Position numbers and translations under genes: made by a program
The notes under the pieces: generated by a model
What the model was told of the DNA's origin: nothing
The model's input: only the letters and a program-made list of their open reading frames with translations
The model's database searches: none
Assembly: GCA_963843595.1 (NCBI GenBank)
Contig: CAWJLG010000015.1
Location: 551,548-615,547 of the forward strand
DNA: 64,000 bases
Reading direction: 5' to 3'
From: CAIWHR01 sp963843595
GTDB taxonomy: Bacteria; Pseudomonadota; Gammaproteobacteria; Burkholderiales; Casimicrobiaceae
Shown: piece by piece, positions 9,304-19,983 of the stretch
Layout: the number at the start of each line of letters is the position of its first letter
How positions within the stretch are numbered: position 1 is the first letter of the stretch

Positions 9304-9893
9304 GACGCCGCGGCGAATGCGTGCGGGCGTCGCTCGCACTGCTTGTTGCGCTCGCCGCGGCGCCGGTCGTGCCCCTCGCGGCGGATCATTCGGGCGCCCT
9401 GTCGGTCAGCGGCGCGTGCCGCGACGGTCAGCGCAACGGCGCCTACGAGGTACGCACGGCGGACGGCCAGACCCGCGCGTCCGGGGCCTACGCCAAGGGC
9501 CGGCGCACCGGAACGTTCCTGTTCTGGTCGGCGAGCGGATCGCGGGTGGCGCTCGTCCCCTACGACGACGATGCGCGCACGGGCACGGTCACGCTCTGGT
9601 ACGCTGCGGCCAGCGGACGCGATGACCCCCCGCGCGAACTCGAAGCCGCCTACTCCGGCGACGTGCTGCACGGACTCAAACGGTCCTGGTACCCGAACGG
9701 GAATCCGCGCACCGAGCAGCGCTACGAGAACGGACGGCTCGCGGAGGCGCGGGCGTGGATCGAAAGCGGGGCGCCGTTGCCGGAGACCGACGCACGTGCG
9801 ATGGCCGAGCGTGATCGCGCCGCCGATGCCGAGATCCTCGCGGGGCTCGAGCAATTCCTGGCCGAGAACCGGCCGCCGTGCGCCAATCGGTGA
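9300..9893 (+). CDS. Secreted protein with MORN/YwqK-like repeats, unknown function
   Basis: This is a 197-residue protein if it starts at GTG 9300, which overlaps the livM stop as GTGA; GTG 9321 is an alternative. After a signal peptide (ASLALLVALAAAP core) it has at least three antitoxin/YwqK or MORN-like units of the pattern G-x-R-x-G-x-(Y/F)-x-x-(Y/W): CRDGQRNGAYEV, KGRRTGTFLFW, and LHGLKRSWYPNGNPRTEQRY. Such repeats are found in exported proteins of unknown role. The translational overlap suggests co-expression with the importer, but nothing links it mechanistically to transport. Confidence 0.75.
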   Translation: MRRRGECVRASLALLVALAAAPVVPLAADHSGALSVSGACRDGQRNGAYEVRTADGQTRASGAYAKGRRTGTFLFWSASGSRVALVPYDDDARTGTVTLWYAAASGRDDPPRELEAAYSGDVLHGLKRSWYPNGNPRTEQRYENGRLAEARAWIESGAPLPETDARAMAERDRAADAEILAGLEQFLAENRPPCANR

Positions 9894-9933
9894 TCGGGAC
9901 GATTGTCGAACGGAACGACTCATTCGCGCTGCG

Positions 9934-9959
9934 ACCCGGTGCGCACGCACCGTCCGGGT
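9934..9959. promoter_or_regulatory. Perfect palindrome in the gap before the peptide transporter
   Basis: CGGTGCG and CGCACCG flank a CA spacer (9937-9952), inside an outer ACCCGG/CCGGGT pair. It is not followed by a T tract. It lies just upstream of the candidate promoter at 9980-10008, so it could be an operator or a transcript-end hairpin of the preceding gene. Confidence 0.35.
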
Positions 9960-9979
9960 GCGGGGCGGGCGATCGTTCT

Positions 9980-10008
9980 TTGACGGTCCCGGGCATCTGA
10001 GCTAGATT
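9980..10008 (+). promoter_or_regulatory. Candidate sigma-70 promoter of the peptide transporter operon
   Basis: TTGACG at 9980-9985 and TAGATT at 10003-10008 are separated by 17 bases. Transcription would begin near 10015, about 95 bases before the binding-protein ATG at 10109. It is the best match to a housekeeping promoter between 9.9 and 10.1 kb. Confidence 0.55.
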
Positions 10009-10108
10009 CCCGGACGTTCCACGAGGTCGGCGCGCCCGTTGCATCACGCTGTCTTGCGCCGCGCCCGCCGACCGCCTGCGTTCCCTTTCCGTCATCGAGG
10101 TCCACGTC

Positions 10109-11707
10109 ATGACCCTTACGCCTGTCCGCCGGATGCTCGGCGCCCTGTTCGTCGCCCTGGCCGCGATCGCCGCGGCTGCCCCCGCCGTGTCGGTGTCGGC
10201 GCAGGAGCTCAGGATCGCGGTGGCCGCCGACATCACCTCGGCCGACCCGCATTTCTTCAACCTGTTCCCGAACAACAACATCGCCGAGCACATCTACGAC
10301 AAGCTCGTGCAGATGGACGCGGACTCGAAGATGATCCCGGGCATCGCCACGTCGTGGAAGACGATCGATCCGACGACGTGGGAGTTCAAGCTGCGCAAGG
10401 GCGTCAAGTTTCACGACGGCAGCGAGCTCACCGCCGAGGACGTGGCCTTCTCGATCGACCGCGTACCGAACGTTCCCAACAGCCCGGGTCCGTTCACCGC
10501 GTACACGAAGATGATCACGGCCACGCAGATCGTCGACCCGTACACGATCCGCTTCAAGACGGCGGCACCGCATCCGCTGATGCCGAACGATCTGTCGACG
10601 ATCTACATCGTGTCGAAGAAGGTTGCGACCGGAGCGTCCACCGAGGATTTCAACACCGGCAAGGCGTCGATCGGCAGCGGCCGCTACAAGTTCGTCCGCT
10701 ACGTCTCGGGCGACCGCGTCGAACTGGTGCGCAACGACGCCTACTGGGGCGAGAAGTCGCCGTGGGAAAAGGTCACCTTCAAAATCATCAAGAACGAAGC
10801 GGCGCGCGTGGCCGCACTCCTTTCGGGCGACGTCGACGCCATCGAGCAGCCGCCGACACCGGACCTCGCGCGGATCAAGAGCGACCCGAAGTTCACGGTG
10901 ACCTCGAAGATCTCGCACCGCGTCATCTACTTCAACTTCGATCACCTGCAGCGGTCGAGCCCGTTCATCACCGACAAGGCGGGCAAGCCGCTCGAGAAGA
11001 ATCCGCTGCTCGACGTCCGGGTCCGCCGGGCGATCTCGAAGGCGATCAACCGGCCGGCGATCGCCGACCGCGTGATGGAGGGGCAGGCGGTGCCCTCGGG
11101 CCAGCTCGTTTCCGAAAAGCTGTTCGGCCACGTGCCGGGCCTCAAGGCCGAGCCGTTCGATCCGGAAGGCGCAAGAAAGCTCCTCGCCGAGGCCGGCTAT
11201 CCCGAGGGCTTCAACCTGACGATCCACGGTCCGGCCGGTCGTTACGTCAACGACGAGAAGATCGTGCAGGCGGTCGCCCAGATGCTGACCCGCGTCGGCA
11301 TCGGAGCCAAGGTCGAGACGGCGCCGATGGGGCCCTACTCGGGCCGGGCGTCGAAGCAGGAATTCAGCTTCTTCATGGTCGGCTGGGGCGCGTCCACCGG
11401 CGAGGCGTCGAGCCCGCTGCGCTCGCTGCTGGCGACGTTCAACCGCGACAAGGGGCTGGGCGCCGTCAACTGGGGCCGCTACAGCAATGTCAAGGTCGAC
11501 TACCTGATCGAGCAGGCGCTGCAGCAGGTCGACGACGAGAACCGCAGGATCATGCTGCAGAACGCGACGAAGCTGGCGATGGAGGATCTCGGCCTCATGC
11601 CGATCCACTTCCAGTTCACCATCTGGGCGACCAGGAAGGGCGTGGCCTACACGCCGCGCACCGACGAGTACACGCTGGCGTTCCAGTTCCGCCCCGTGAA
11701 ACTGTGA
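10109..11707 (+). CDS. Dipeptide/oligopeptide ABC transporter substrate-binding protein (SBP family 5)
   Basis: This 532-residue protein has a long signal peptide ending near VSVSAQE and the SBP_bac_5 fold. Its family signature region is the stretch around GIATSWKTIDPTTWEFKLRK followed by GVKFHDGSELTAEDV. The length is typical for DppA/OppA-like proteins. It opens a five-gene import operon and is followed by 133 bp before the first permease. The ligand may be peptides, but family members also bind glutathione, nickel chelates or opines. The downstream N-formylglutamate amidohydrolase-like gene hints at an N-acyl amino acid or peptide substrate (inference). Confidence 0.9.
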   Translation: MTLTPVRRMLGALFVALAAIAAAAPAVSVSAQELRIAVAADITSADPHFFNLFPNNNIAEHIYDKLVQMDADSKMIPGIATSWKTIDPTTWEFKLRKGVKFHDGSELTAEDVAFSIDRVPNVPNSPGPFTAYTKMITATQIVDPYTIRFKTAAPHPLMPNDLSTIYIVSKKVATGASTEDFNTGKASIGSGRYKFVRYVSGDRVELVRNDAYWGEKSPWEKVTFKIIKNEAARVAALLSGDVDAIEQPPTPDLARIKSDPKFTVTSKISHRVIYFNFDHLQRSSPFITDKAGKPLEKNPLLDVRVRRAISKAINRPAIADRVMEGQAVPSGQLVSEKLFGHVPGLKAEPFDPEGARKLLAEAGYPEGFNLTIHGPAGRYVNDEKIVQAVAQMLTRVGIGAKVETAPMGPYSGRASKQEFSFFMVGWGASTGEASSPLRSLLATFNRDKGLGAVNWGRYSNVKVDYLIEQALQQVDDENRRIMLQNATKLAMEDLGLMPIHFQFTIWATRKGVAYTPRTDEYTLAFQFRPVKL

Positions 11708-11840
11708 ATCAGTGGAACGGACACGGGAAACGGGCGACGAGGTGAGCAGATGAGGGGATAGGTGCGCGGCGACGCCGCGCGCCCGTTGTCCTCTTTCCCT
11801 CCTTCGCTCCTTCGCACTTCCGCTTCCGCGCGCCGCCGCA

Positions 11841-12821
11841 ATGCTGGTCTTCGTCATCCGCCGCAGCCTTCAGAGCGTCGTCGTCCTGTTCGTGATGTCG
11901 CTGCTGGTGTTCGTCGGCGTGTACGCCGTCGGCAATCCGATCGACATCCTGATCAATCCGCAGGCCGACCAGATCGACCGCGAGCGGGCGATTGCGGCGC
12001 TGGGGCTCGACAAGCCGCTGTGGGAGCAGTACCTCACGTTTCTGCGCGGCGCGCTTTCCGGCGACCTCGGCAAGTCGTTCGTCCACAGCACCTCCGCGCT
12101 GGGACTCATCCTCGAGCGGATGCCGGCGACGCTGGAGCTGGCACTTGCGGCGATGCTGATCGCGATCGTCCTCGGCATCCCGCTGGGGCTCTGGGCCGGA
12201 CTGCGCCCCAACGGCATCGCCGGACGCACGATCATGGCCGGTTCGATCCTGGGCTTCTCGCTGCCGACGTTCTGGGTCGGCCTGATGCTGATCATGGTGT
12301 TCTCGGTGATGCTGGGCTGGCTGCCGTCGAATGGCCGGGGGCCGACGATCGAGCTGTTCGGGCTGATTCCGGTCTCCTTCCTGTCGATCGAAGGCTGGCG
12401 GCACCTGATCATGCCGGCGACGAACCTCGCGCTGTTCAATCTGGCGCTGCTGATCCGGCTCACCCGCTCCGGCGCCCACGAGGCGCTGCTGCAGGATTAC
12501 GTGAAATTCGCGCGCGCCAAGGGCCTCACCAACGCACGCGTGATCGGCGTCCACGTGCTGCGCAACATCCTGATCCCGATCGTCACCGTGATCGGGCTGC
12601 AGTTCGGTTCGCTGATCGCATTCGCGATCGTCACCGAGAGCGTCTTCGCGTGGCCCGGCATGGGCAAGCTCCTGATCGACTCGATCGGCGTGCTGGATCG
12701 TCCGGTCATCGTCGCGTACCTGCTCGTCATCGTCACGATCTTCATCCTGATCAACCTGATCGTCGACGTGCTGTACTCGGCGCTCGACCCGCGCGTGCGG
12801 CTCACCGACAACAAAGGCTAG
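11841..12821 (+). CDS. dppB: Peptide ABC transporter permease (DppB family)
   Basis: This 326-residue polytopic protein has six predicted membrane segments. Its conserved EAA cytoplasmic loop lies around residues 210-240 (LQDYVKFARAKGLTNARVIG), and TESVFAWPGMGKLL follows, a DppB hallmark. ATG 11841 follows a long pyrimidine-rich stretch and I see no strong Shine-Dalgarno. The stop is seven bases before the next gene. It forms the channel with DppC. Confidence 0.92.
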   Translation: MLVFVIRRSLQSVVVLFVMSLLVFVGVYAVGNPIDILINPQADQIDRERAIAALGLDKPLWEQYLTFLRGALSGDLGKSFVHSTSALGLILERMPATLELALAAMLIAIVLGIPLGLWAGLRPNGIAGRTIMAGSILGFSLPTFWVGLMLIMVFSVMLGWLPSNGRGPTIELFGLIPVSFLSIEGWRHLIMPATNLALFNLALLIRLTRSGAHEALLQDYVKFARAKGLTNARVIGVHVLRNILIPIVTVIGLQFGSLIAFAIVTESVFAWPGMGKLLIDSIGVLDRPVIVAYLLVIVTIFILINLIVDVLYSALDPRVRLTDNKG

Positions 12822-12828
12822 TGCTGCG

Positions 12829-13727
12829 ATGAGCGAGACGACCCCGTCGCCGCGCGCCGTCGAGACGCCGTTCGCGCGGCTGGTGTCCGATTTCTGCGCC
12901 AATCCGGTCGCGGTTTTCGGGCTGGGGTTGCTCGCGGTGATCCTGTTCCTCGCGCTGTTCGCGCCGCTCCTGTCGCCGCAGAACCCCTACGATCTCGCCC
13001 AGCTCGACGTCATGGACAGCCGGCTGCCGCCGGGGGCGAAGTCACCGGGCGGCGGGACCTTCTGGCTCGGCACCGACGATCAGGGCCGCGACATGCTGTC
13101 GGCGATCTTCTACGGGCTGCGCATCAGCATCGGCGTCGGTGTGGCCGCGACGGTGCTGGCGCTCGTCATCGGCCTGGCGACGGGGCTTGCCGCCGCCTAT
13201 TTCGGCGGTCGACTCGAGTCGCTGATCATGCGCATCGTCGACATCCAGCTCTCGTTTCCGGCCATCCTGATTGCGCTGATTCTGATTGCCGTGCTGGGGC
13301 AGGGTATCGGCAAGGTCATCGCGGCGCTGGTCACCGTGCAGTGGGCGTACTACGCGCGCACGGTCCGCGCCGCGGCGCTGGTCGAGAAGCGCAAGGAATA
13401 CATGGAGGCCGCACGCTGCCTCGCGCTTTCGCCGGCGCGCACCGTGTTCCGCCATCTGCTGCCCAACTGCCTGCCGCCGATGATCGTCGTGGCCACGGTG
13501 CAGGTGGCGGCGGCGATCGCGCTGGAAGCCACGCTTTCCTTCCTCGGACTCGGTCTGCCGATCACCGAGCCTTCGCTCGGGCTGCTCATCGCCAACGGCT
13601 ACCAGTATCTGCTTTCGGGCAAGTACTGGATCAGCTTCTTTCCCGGCATCGCGCTGCTGCTCACGATCGTCAGCATCAACCTCGTCGCCGACCAGCTGCG
13701 CGACGTGCTCAATCCCCGGCTGCAGCG

Positions 13728-13731
<4 letters not shown>
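12829..13731 (+). CDS. dppC: Peptide ABC transporter permease (DppC family)
   Basis: This 300-residue permease has an N-terminal OppC_N segment (first membrane span around residues 25-45), the motif GTDDQGRDM typical of DppC/OppC, and the EAA loop with YMEAARCLALSPARTVFRHL. Five further hydrophobic segments follow. The stop overlaps the start of the next gene in the ATGA arrangement at 13728-13731, so translation is coupled. Confidence 0.92.
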
Positions 13732-14717
<986 letters not shown>

Positions 14718-14723
14718 GCCCGC

Positions 14724-15758
14724 ATGGCGACGACCGCTTCCGGCCGCAGGACGCTGACCCGCACCGGGGTGCCGCTGGTCGAGCTCAAAGGCGTGTCGAA
14801 GCGTTTCGTCAGGACGCTCGATGCCGCGGCAAAGATCGGCAACTTCTTCGGCGCGGGCCTGAAGGAGGAGATCGTCCACGCGGTGGACCACGTCGACCTC
14901 GCGATCGAGCCGGGCGAGGTCGTGGGGCTGGTCGGCGAGTCCGGCTGCGGCAAGTCCACGCTCGGGCGTCTCGCCGTCGGGCTGTTGCCGCTCTCCGACG
15001 GCGAACGCTGCTGGAACGGCGTGGCGCTGTCCGGACTCAAGGGCCCGCAGGCGCGGGCGCAGCAACTCAAGATGCAGATGATCTTCCAGGATCCCTACGC
15101 GTCGCTGAACCCGCGCATGCGCGTCATCGACATCGTCGGCGAGGCGCCGGTCGCGCACGGCATCATCCGCCCGCAGGCGAAGACCGAGTATGTCGGCCTG
15201 CAGTTGAACCGCGTCGGCCTCGACCCGACGCTGATGCGGCGCTTCCCGCATCAGTTCTCCGGCGGCCAGCGCGCGCGGATCGGCATCGCCCGTGCGCTCG
15301 CGGTGAAGCCCGAGTTCCTCGTGTGCGACGAGTCGGTGGCGGCGCTGGACGTCTCGATCCAGGCGCAGGTGCTCAACCTGTTCATGGAGCTGCGCTCGGC
15401 GCTGAACCTCACGTACCTGTTCATCAGTCACGATCTGGGTGTGGTCGAGCACATCAGCGATCGCGTGGTGATCATGTATCTGGGCCGCGTCGTCGAGATG
15501 GGTCCGGCGGCCGACCTGTTCGCCGGCCCCAATCATCCGTACACGCGGGCACTGCTCGCCGAAGTCGGCAAGGTCGAACCGAAGAAGCGCACGTTCGTGC
15601 CGATCAAGGGCGAGATTCCGTCGCCGCTCGATCCGCCGACCGGCTGCCATTTCCACCCGCGCTGCCCCCATGCGCTGCCGCGCTGTCGCGAATCGGCGCC
15701 TGCGCTCCGGCAGGTTGCGTCCGGGTGGTCGTCGGCGTGCCATCTCAACGACGCGTGA
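14724..15758 (+). CDS. dppF: Peptide ABC transporter ATP-binding protein (DppF family)
   Basis: This 344-residue ATPase has Walker A GESGCGKST (around residue 73), signature FSGGQRARIGIA and Walker B FLVCDESVAALD, the DppF/OppF-specific variant. The C-terminal extension contains HPRCPHALPRC, the counterpart of the DppD cysteine tail. A loop of about 20 residues between the N-terminal strand and Walker A is typical of the F subunit. It starts six bases after the dppD stop. Confidence 0.93.
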   Translation: MATTASGRRTLTRTGVPLVELKGVSKRFVRTLDAAAKIGNFFGAGLKEEIVHAVDHVDLAIEPGEVVGLVGESGCGKSTLGRLAVGLLPLSDGERCWNGVALSGLKGPQARAQQLKMQMIFQDPYASLNPRMRVIDIVGEAPVAHGIIRPQAKTEYVGLQLNRVGLDPTLMRRFPHQFSGGQRARIGIARALAVKPEFLVCDESVAALDVSIQAQVLNLFMELRSALNLTYLFISHDLGVVEHISDRVVIMYLGRVVEMGPAADLFAGPNHPYTRALLAEVGKVEPKKRTFVPIKGEIPSPLDPPTGCHFHPRCPHALPRCRESAPALRQVASGWSSACHLNDA

Positions 15759-15776
15759 GCGTGGCGTAGCCGGCGA

Positions 15777-16695
15777 ATGGAACTCCCCTTCGTTCGCCAC
15801 CCGCCATCGGGAACGGCGCTGCCGCTCGTCCTCGACTCGCCGCATTCGGGCGAGACGTACCCGGACGATTTCGACCACGCGCCGCCGCGCGCGATCGTCC
15901 GGCAGGCCGAGGACACCCATGTCGGCCGGCTGTACGCCATCGCGCCGGCGTACGGCGCGACGCTGATCGAGGCGAAGTTTCCGCGCGCCTACATCGACCC
16001 GAACCGCAGCCTCGACGACATCGATCCTGCGCTCATCGCCGACGTGTGGCCGCGGCCCGTCGTCCCGTCGCGCAAGACTGAGCTCGGCATCGGGCTCGTG
16101 TGGCGATTGGCGGAAGGCGGGGTGCCGATGTATGCGCGCCGGCTCACCGCAGCCGAGATCGAACGGCGCATCGGGCGCTGCTACGCGCCGTACCACGCCG
16201 CACTCGACGCGGAGATCGATGCCTGCCATCGCGCGTTCGGGGCGGTGTGGCACCTGAACTGCCACTCGATGCCGGCGGTCGGCGACGCGATGTCCGACGA
16301 TCCGGGACACGCGCGCGCCGATTTCGTGCTCGGCGACCGCGACGGCACGACCTGCGGGGCCGACTTCACCGCGTTCGTGGCGCGCACCCTCGGTCAGTTT
16401 CGGCTACGACGTCGCGGTCAACGATCCGTACAAGGGCGTCGAGATCGTGCGCCGGCACGGACGCCCGGCCGAGCATCGCCACAGTCTGCAGATCGAGGTG
16501 AATCGCAGGCTGTACATGGACGAGGCGACGCTCGAGCCGAACATCGGCTACGCCCGGCTCGAAGCCGACCTCGGACGCTTGTGTGCCGCGCTGGCCGCGT
16601 TCGTGCGGGATCGCCTGCGCGCGTCGCCGGTTATCGGCGACGCCGCCGTGGCGGCGCAACCGCCACACGCCTCCGCAATTGGTAAGACCACTTGA
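15777..16695 (+). CDS. N-formylglutamate amidohydrolase family protein (one frameshift)
   Basis: The family sequence begins with LVLDSPHSGETYPDDFDH, has the conserved HLNCHSMP segment with a metal-binding His, and continues with LQIEVNRRLYMDE and GYARLEADL. The reading frame changes once, between about 16385 and 16396. Before it the frame ends in ARTLGQ; after it the homologous sequence resumes with SFGYDVAVNDPYKGVE. Removing one base gives about 305 residues, normal for the family. Relatives cleave N-formylglutamate to formate and glutamate at the end of a histidine degradation route, but many homologues near transporters have unknown amide substrates. It starts 18 bp after dppF, so it belongs to the peptide importer operon. 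Confidence 0.82.
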
Positions 16696-16795
16696 CCGGT
16701 TGCGGGGCCACTGCCACACTGCGCGCCAGGCGCCGGACCCGCTTTCAACGCGTGCCACGGCGCCGGGACAACCCGTGCAGCCCAGAGGAGGAATC

Positions 16796-17773
16796 ATGAT
16801 CCCGTTTTCGCGCGCGCTCGCCCGCGTCGCCGCCGTCGTCACGCTCGTCGTCGCCACCGCCGTCCAGGCCGCTTATCCGGAGCGTCCGATCACGTTCATC
16901 GTGCCCTGGGGTGCGGGCGGCGGCACCGACACGACCGCGCGCTATTTCGCCGCGATGCTCGAAAAGGAGTCTCGGCCAGCCGGTCAACGTCGTCAACCGC
17001 ACCGGCGGCAGCGGAGTGGTCGGCCACAGCGCGATCGCGCAGGCGCCCGCCGACGGCTACACGATCGGCATGATCACCGTCGAGATCGTCGATGATGCAC
17101 TGGCAGGGCCTGACGGAGCTGGCGCCGGCGTCGTACACGCCGCTGGCGCTGGTCAACGTCGATCCGGCCGGGTTCACGGTGCGCGCCGATTCGCAGTGGA
17201 AATCGGTCAAGGAAGTCCTGATTACGCGACAAGGCGAACCCCGGCAAGCTCAAGGCGTCGGGCACCGGCCAGGGCGGCATCTGGCATCTGGCGCTCGCCG
17301 GCTTGCTGAACGACTCGAAGATTCCGCTGACGGCGATCCCGTGGGTGCCGTCCAACGGTGCGGCGCCGGCGATGCAGGATCTCGTCGCCGGTGGCGTGGA
17401 TATCGTCACCTGTGTCGCTGCCCGAGGCGCGGCCGCTGATCGACGCCGGGAAAGCGCGTCCGTTGGCGATCATGGCCAGTACGCCTTCGCCGCTGTTCGC
17501 GTCCGTGCCGACGATGCAGCAGGCGGCCGGCGTCAACTGACGCGGTGTCGGCGTGGCGCGGCATCGCGCGGTCCCAAGGGCATGCCCAAGGACGTCAACG
17601 ACAAGCTGATCGCGACGATCAAGAAGATCTGGGACAGCAAGGAGTTCAAGGACTTCGCGTCCAGCAAGGGTTACGGTATCGAGTGGGCCCCCGGCGACGA
17701 GTTCGCCCGGTTCATGGCGAAGGGTGATGCCGACATGGGCGTGGTCATGAAAGCGGCCGGTCTGGCCAAGTGA
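16796..17773 (+). CDS. tctC: Tripartite tricarboxylate transporter substrate-binding protein (six apparent frameshifts)
   Basis: Start ATG 16796 follows AGAGGAGG. The signal peptide ends near AVQAAYPERPI, and mature segments match the Bug/TctC family: ITFIVPWGAGGGTD, GQPVNVVNRTGGSG, GHSAIAQAPADGYTIG, MHWQGLTELAP, GKLKASGTGQGGIW, and DAGKARPLAIM. These segments occur in successively shifted frames. The shifts lie near 16970, 17087, 17218-17240, 17412, 17540 and 17570, each equal to one extra base. Removing six bases yields about 323 residues, the usual size. All conserved segments survive, which argues for sequencing errors rather than decay. The ligand is a carboxylate (citrate, tricarballylate, glutamate and others are known in the family). 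Confidence 0.85.
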
Positions 17774-17861
17774 CGCGACGTTGCGGGCGCCGCAGTGCGC
17801 CTGTTGCATGGTCGGGCGTATCCGTGCCCGACCGGGTATGCCCCGCGATTCGGCGTTCGCC

Positions 17862-18336
17862 ATGAAGATCAGCGACGCGATCTTCGGCGCGGTGCTGCTG
17901 CTGCTCGGCGTCGCGATCCTCGTCCACGTGCAGTCGTTCCCGAGGATCCCGGGCCAGCAGGTCGGCCCGGCGTTGATGCCGGGCACGATCTCGGTCGGAC
18001 TCATCGCCTGTGGTGCGCTGCTCGTGGTCAGCGGCTGGCGCAAGCGCGCGACCGAGCCCTGGACGGAGACCGCGCAATGGATGCGCTCCGGCCGCCATCT
18101 GCTCGCGTTCGCCGCCATCGTCGGCGGCATCGTCGCCTACGTCTTGCTCGCGCAGCCGCTGGGCTTCCTCGTCGTCGGGCCCGTGCTGCTGTTCGTGCTG
18201 GTTCGTCATCCTCGGTATCCGACCGCTGCCGGCGGCGGCGATCGCCATCGTCGCCACGCTCGTCATCTGGTTTGCCTTCTACAAGCTGCTGCGCGTTCCC
18301 CTGCCGTGGGGCGTGCTGACCCGATTCGCGTTCTAG
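17862..18336 (+). CDS. tctB: Tripartite tricarboxylate transporter small permease (one frameshift)
   Basis: Starting at ATG 17862 (MKISDAIFGAVLLLLG), it has four hydrophobic segments as expected for TctB. The frame changes at the GG of 18200-18201: before it LLFVLV, after it FVILGIRPLPAAAIAIV and the last helix ending in LPWGVLTRFAF. Correcting one extra base gives about 157 residues, normal for the family. In-frame ATG 17838 is an alternative start, but it adds residues without homology. It lies ten bases before tctA. Confidence 0.85.
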
Positions 18337-18345
18337 GACCCGAAC

Positions 18346-19838
18346 GTGAACGCGCTCGCCACGGCCGCCGGCCTCGTCTTCGACCCCTACAACCTGCTGG
18401 TCATGCTGGTGGCGTCGGTCTACGGGTTGTTCGTCGGCGCCGTGCCGGGGCTCACGGCGACGATGGCCACGGCGCTCCTGGTGCCGGTGACGTTCTTCAT
18501 GGCGCCGATTCCGGCCATCGCCGCCATCGTCACGGCGACGGCGATGGCGATTTTTTCCGGCGACATCCCGGGATGCCTGTTGCGCATGCCGGGCACGCCG
18601 GCGTCGGCGGCGTATACCGACGAGGCTTACGCGATGACGCGCAAGGGTCAGGCCGAGCTCGCGCTCGGCGCGGGCCTCGTATTCTCGGCAATCGGTGGCC
18701 TGTTCGGCACCGCGGTGCTGATCCTGTCTGCGCCGGCGCTGGCCGAGTTCGCCCTCAAGTTCAGCTCGTTCGAATATTTCTGGCTGGTGCTGCTGGGCCT
18801 CACCTGCGCCATCGTGATGACCTCCGAGCGGCCGCTGAAGGGGATGGTGACGCTGCTGCTTGGCCTGCTCGTGGCCTGCGTCGGCCTCGGCAATCCGGCC
18901 GGCTTTCCGCGCTTCACTTTCGGCAGCGTCGAACTGACCGGCGGCATCGGGATGATCCCGATGATGATCGGCATGTTCGCGGTGTCCGAGATCATCCGCT
19001 TCGCCGTCGACACCGCACCCAAGGCCCTGATCGTCGACCAGCCGATCCACAACGTGTTCAAGGGGATGTGGGGACTGACGAAAAAATATCCAGTGCAGAT
19101 CCTGCGCGGCAGCGCGCTCGGCACGCTGGTCGGGGCGCTGCCCGGCGCTGGCGCCGACATCGCCGCGTGGATGTCGTATGCGATCAGCAAGAAGATGTCC
19201 AAGGAACCCGAGAAGTTCGGCACCGGCCACGTCGAGGGCATTGTCGAGTCCGGGTCCGCGAACAACAGTGCGCTCGCCGGTGCATGGATTCCCGCGCTGG
19301 TGTTCGGCATTCCCGGCGATTCGATCACCGCCATCGTGATCGGCGTGCTCTATATGAAGAACATGAACCCGGGCCCGACGCTGTTCACGCAGAACCCGCA
19401 GAACATCTACGCGGTGTACCTGCTGTTCATTCTCGCCAACCTGATCATGATTCCGCTCGGCTGGTGGTGCATCAAGGTGTCCAAGCAGATCCTGCAAAGT
19501 GCCGCGCAACATCCTGATGCCGGTGATCCTGCTGTTCTGCATCGTCGGCACCTACGCGATCAACAACACGCCGTTCGACATCGGCGTGATGCTGGTCGCG
19601 GGTGTCATTGCGTACGTCCTCGAGGAGAACGGCTTCCCGATCGCGCCCGCGATTCTCGGCGTCGTGCTCGGCGGCATGCTCGAGGAGAATCTCGTCACGT
19701 CGATGATCAAGTCGGACGGCAGTCTCGCGGCGTTCTTCGAGCGGCCGATCGCGGCCACGCTGGGCGTGCTGACGCTCGCTGCCTGGTTCCTGCCGGGCGC
19801 TCGTGATCCGCCGCCTGCGCCAGACGACCGTCGCCTGA
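18346..19838 (+). CDS. tctA: Tripartite tricarboxylate transporter large permease (two frameshifts)
   Basis: GTG 18346 begins a polytopic protein with the TctA hallmarks PGLTATMATALLVPVTF, FSGDIPGCLLRMPGTPAS, and GALPGAGADIAAWMSY. The frame shifts at the AAA of 19496-19498 (continuing PRNILMPVILLFCIVGTYA) and again at the GGG of 19795-19797 (continuing ALVIRRLRQTTVA, stop 19836-19838). After removing two bases the product is about 496 residues, the normal length. Together with TctB and TctC it forms a proton- or sodium-coupled secondary carboxylate importer. Confidence 0.87.
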
Positions 19839-19875
19839 TCGACACGCACGCCGCCGCGCCCGGAGCGCGGGCGCG

Positions 19876-19905
19876 TTGCCCCCTCTTGCCGCGCCGCGGT
19901 ATAAT
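19876..19905 (+). promoter_or_regulatory. Candidate promoter of tpiA-secG
   Basis: TTGCCC at 19876-19881 and a perfect TATAAT at 19900-19905 are 18 bases apart. It lies 79 bp before the tpiA ATG and just before a strong hairpin, so the leader RNA would begin about 10 bases ahead of that hairpin. Confidence 0.6.
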
Positions 19906-19921
19906 TCACCGGTTTTGCAGC

Positions 19922-19954
19922 CGCGCCCCCGGAACGAGCTGTCGCGGGGGCGCG
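19922..19954 (+). promoter_or_regulatory. GC-rich hairpin in the tpiA leader
   Basis: A ten-base arm CGCGCCCCCG at 19922-19931 pairs perfectly with 19945-19954 around a 13-base loop. Only three T residues follow, so it is not a classical terminator. It may stabilise the mRNA 5' end or act as an attenuator between the promoter at 19876-19905 and tpiA. Confidence 0.5.
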
Positions 19955-19983
19955 TTTGCATCCGGAGACCAGCGGACTCCCCC

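Noticed and set aside
16796..17773. Programmed frameshifting or a decayed pseudogene as explanation for tctC
   Set aside because: Six shifts in under 1 kb is too many for programmed events, and every conserved family segment is intact. Errors explain the pattern better.
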